From Nosocomiicoccus massiliensis (GTDB lineage: Bacteria; Bacillota; Bacilli; Staphylococcales; Salinicoccaceae), in NCBI RefSeq assembly GCF_002871345.2, contig NZ_CP136964.1, positions 1,054,001-1,118,000 of the forward strand: a DNA stretch of 64,000 bases, written 5' to 3'. The notes beneath the pieces were generated by a model. It did not search any database. It saw only the letters and a program-made list of their open reading frames with translations, and was not told the origin of the DNA. Numbering within the stretch: the stretch's first letter is position 1; each line of letters starts with the position of its first letter. Shown here one piece after another: positions 61,522 to 64,000 of this stretch. Both the position numbers and the translations under genes were made by a program.

Positions 61522-62602
61522 ACGCTTCACCACGCTTACTGTCAGTGCTTAACATACTAAATAACTTTTGTATATCCAAGACACCGGTATAGTTATTCAT
61601 TTCATCTACAACAATATGTAGCTTCCCTTTAGTTGCACTGATTATATTCATTGCCGTATTAAAGTCTGTATTTTCATTAAGCACAACTACATCTTCCAAT
61701 TCGAAATCATCTTCTAGTAATCGGAAAAGATCATACGCATAATAGTTACCTTCAATTTTGACTGGAATTTTACTTATGCGTTGTTGTTTCATGATCGAAA
61801 TTAATTTATCTTTAGATTCATCTAAAGCTTTTGGATAGCTTTTATTAGTAAAATCTTTTACTTTAAAATGCTCCATTATATATTTTCGTTGACGCTCTTC
61901 GCCAATGAATTTTTGTATAAATGTATTATTCGGATTAAAAATTAATTGTTCAGGTGTACCAATTTGCTCAATTTTACCATCATTCATTACAGCGATACGG
62001 TCTGCTATTTTTAACGCCTCATCCATATCGTGAGTAACGAATACAATTGTTTTCTTAATTGTCTCTTGTAAGTGAATTAATTCGTCCTGTAATTCACTTC
62101 TTGTGACAGGATCTAAAGCAGAGAACGCCTCATCCATTAATATAATGTTAGGGTCTGAATATAACGCACGAATAACGCCGATACGTTGTTGCTGACCCCC
62201 GGATAACTCTTCAGGATAACGCTCTTTAAAACTCTCATCCATATTCACTAATCTTAATAACTCATCAATACGATTTTCATCTTTCTTTTCACCTTTTAAA
62301 CGATTGACAAGACTAATGTTTTCACTAATTGTCATATGAGGCATCAGTCCAACGTCTTGAATAACATAACCAATTGAACGTCTCAATTCGACTTTATTGA
62401 TGTCTTTGATGTTTTTATCATCTATATATATGTCGCCTTCTGTCATTTCTGTTAAACGGTTAATCATTTCCATCGTTGTCGTCTTTCCGCTACCAGATGG
62501 ACCAATGATAACAAATAACTCATTTGACTCTATATCAAAATTTATATGATCAACGGCTAAAAAATCGCAATATGCTTTTGTTACATTTCTAAATGAGATC
62601 AT
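61511..62602 (-). CDS. OpuCA/EgtV-type ABC transporter ATP-binding protein
   Basis: The 363-residue ATPase has Walker A GPSGSGKTT, signature LSGGQQQRIG, Walker B IILMDEAFSALD and a C-terminal pair of CBS domains (about 255-355), which in OpuA-type systems sense ionic strength or c-di-AMP. It partners with the permease-binding protein downstream. A promoter is upstream. Confidence 0.93.
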   Translation of the reverse strand: MISFRNVTKAYCDFLAVDHINFDIESNELFVIIGPSGSGKTTTMEMINRLTEMTEGDIYIDDKNIKDINKVELRRSIGYVIQDVGLMPHMTISENISLVNRLKGEKKDENRIDELLRLVNMDESFKERYPEELSGGQQQRIGVIRALYSDPNIILMDEAFSALDPVTRSELQDELIHLQETIKKTIVFVTHDMDEALKIADRIAVMNDGKIEQIGTPEQLIFNPNNTFIQKFIGEERQRKYIMEHFKVKDFTNKSYPKALDESKDKLISIMKQQRISKIPVKIEGNYYAYDLFRLLEDDFELEDVVVLNENTDFNTAMNIISATKGKLHIVVDEMNNYTGVLDIQKLFSMLSTDSKRGEAYVE

Positions 62603-62641
62603 AGTAACCTCCTGTGGCTTTTTTCTAAAGGTATACGGTTC

Positions 62642-62670
62642 ATTATAGATATTCTATAAGGCAAATTCAA
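62642..62670 (-). promoter_or_regulatory. Promoter of the OpuC/EgtU-type operon
   Basis: Minus-strand TTGAAT (62670-62665) and a perfect TATAAT (62647-62642) are exactly 17 bases apart, 39 bases before the start codon. Confidence 0.85.
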
Positions 62671-62674
62671 AAGA

Positions 62675-62946
62675 AGGGGCTAGTAGTGATAAAGAATGAA
62701 GAAATAAATTAATTGTCAAATAAATAAAAAGATATTAACGCAAAGACATTTTGTATAAACAAGCTTCTATTATTTTAATAAAAACAGAGCTTGCGTAAAA
62801 AGGGAAAGCAATACGTTGACACAAATGCAGTAATTGTTAACATAACGAAGTACTATTTAACGCAAATCGATTTATCGTCAAATAACTAAAAGCTGAAGAT
62901 AATCGACCACTGTATATAACTTATATTTTATAAAATATAAAAGAAC
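62675..62946. other. Intergenic region between rRNA terminator and ABC operon
   Basis: No gene is supported. Two copies of TAACGCAAA and two of CGTCAAATAA/TGTCAAATAA occur (for example around 62716-62747 and 62856-62886), which is a weak repeat pattern of unknown meaning. Confidence 0.4.
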
Positions 62947-62974
62947 ACAAAAAAGGAGACCCTATAGGGTCTCC
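62947..62974 (-). terminator. rRNA operon terminator
   Basis: An 8-bp GC-rich stem GGAGACCC (62955-62962 with 62967-62974) with a TATA loop is followed by TTTTTTGTG on the minus strand, just after 5S. Confidence 0.92.
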
Positions 62975-62980
62975 AATGAG

Positions 62981-63096
62981 TGCCTAGCGACGTCCTACTC
63001 TAGCACGGGTCAACCGAACTACCATCGGCGCTGGAGAGCTTAACTTCTGTGTTCGGCATGGGAACAGGTGTGGCCTCTCCGCCATCGTCACTAGAC
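62981..63096 (-). rRNA. rrf: 5S ribosomal RNA
   Basis: The minus strand from about 63096 contains the 5S core GAACACAGAAGTTAAGC, GGCGGAGAGGCC and TAGGACGTCGC. The 5' and 3' ends (TCTAGTGACG / CGTCGCTAGGCA) pair. RNase M5 (rnmV in this window) would mature it. Confidence 0.95.
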
Positions 63097-63149
63097 ATAC
63101 ACTCAAAACCAAATAGAAGCAATTCGTAGTTACACGCTTGAATCATATT

Positions 63150-64000
<851 letters not shown>

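Overview
The window looks like a chromosome segment of a low-GC Firmicute, most likely a non-sporulating member of the Staphylococcaceae or a close relative (for example the Jeotgalicoccus/Salinicoccus/Macrococcus side; genus not provable from sequence alone). Nearly all core genes are on the minus strand and follow the B. subtilis/Staphylococcus order from an rRNA operon to ctsR-clpC-radA. Sporulation genes that sit in this cluster in Bacillus (sspF, spoVT, yabPQ, spoIIE) are absent from their places.

Layout. 1-5.9 kb: radA (cut by the window edge) and the CtsR-controlled ctsR-mcsA-mcsB-clpC operon. 6-9.6 kb: rightward nupC, an unknown gene and murT, with leftward rpsN2 under a Zur-like site. 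9.6-14.1 kb: a three-tRNA cluster, then folP-folB-folK-dusB-lysS. 14.2-16 kb: a dehydrogenase and a YsnF-type stress protein. 16-23 kb: cysK, a 0.65-kb repeat array, hslO, ftsH, hpt, tilS, yabR. 23-34.7 kb: divIC, rqcP, yabN, mfd, pth, rplY, prs, glmU, spoVG, ridA, purR, ispE.

34.8-48.9 kb is accessory DNA lying between ispE and veg, which are close neighbours in many Firmicutes. It holds a manganese-type ABC transporter (mntABC), then a mosaic of plasmid and transposon remnants (topB, two serine recombinases, a transposon ATPase), a metal P-type ATPase with a ZIP transporter and an ArsR/CzrA-like regulator, an IS30 fragment, a bacteriocin-like gene with a possible immunity gene, a DUF1445 protein and ribokinase. 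The AT-rich mosaic (about 37.56-46.44 kb) is flanked by copies of the same repeat family that forms the array at 17 kb. At least four of its genes are broken, three by single in-frame stop codons.

49-62.6 kb returns to core genes: veg, rsmA, rnmV, tatD, metG, rsmI, a GIY-YIG gene, yabB, yabA, ricT, holB, darA, tmk, an amino-acid decarboxylase and an OpuC/EgtU-type ABC transporter. 63-64 kb is the 3' end of an rRNA operon (23S end and 5S).

The most unusual points are a GlmU whose uridyltransferase half has lost its signature residues and about 70-80 residues, a MurT with no GatD beside it and an incomplete zinc ribbon, and the dispersed family of units built from TGTTA/TAACA dyads.
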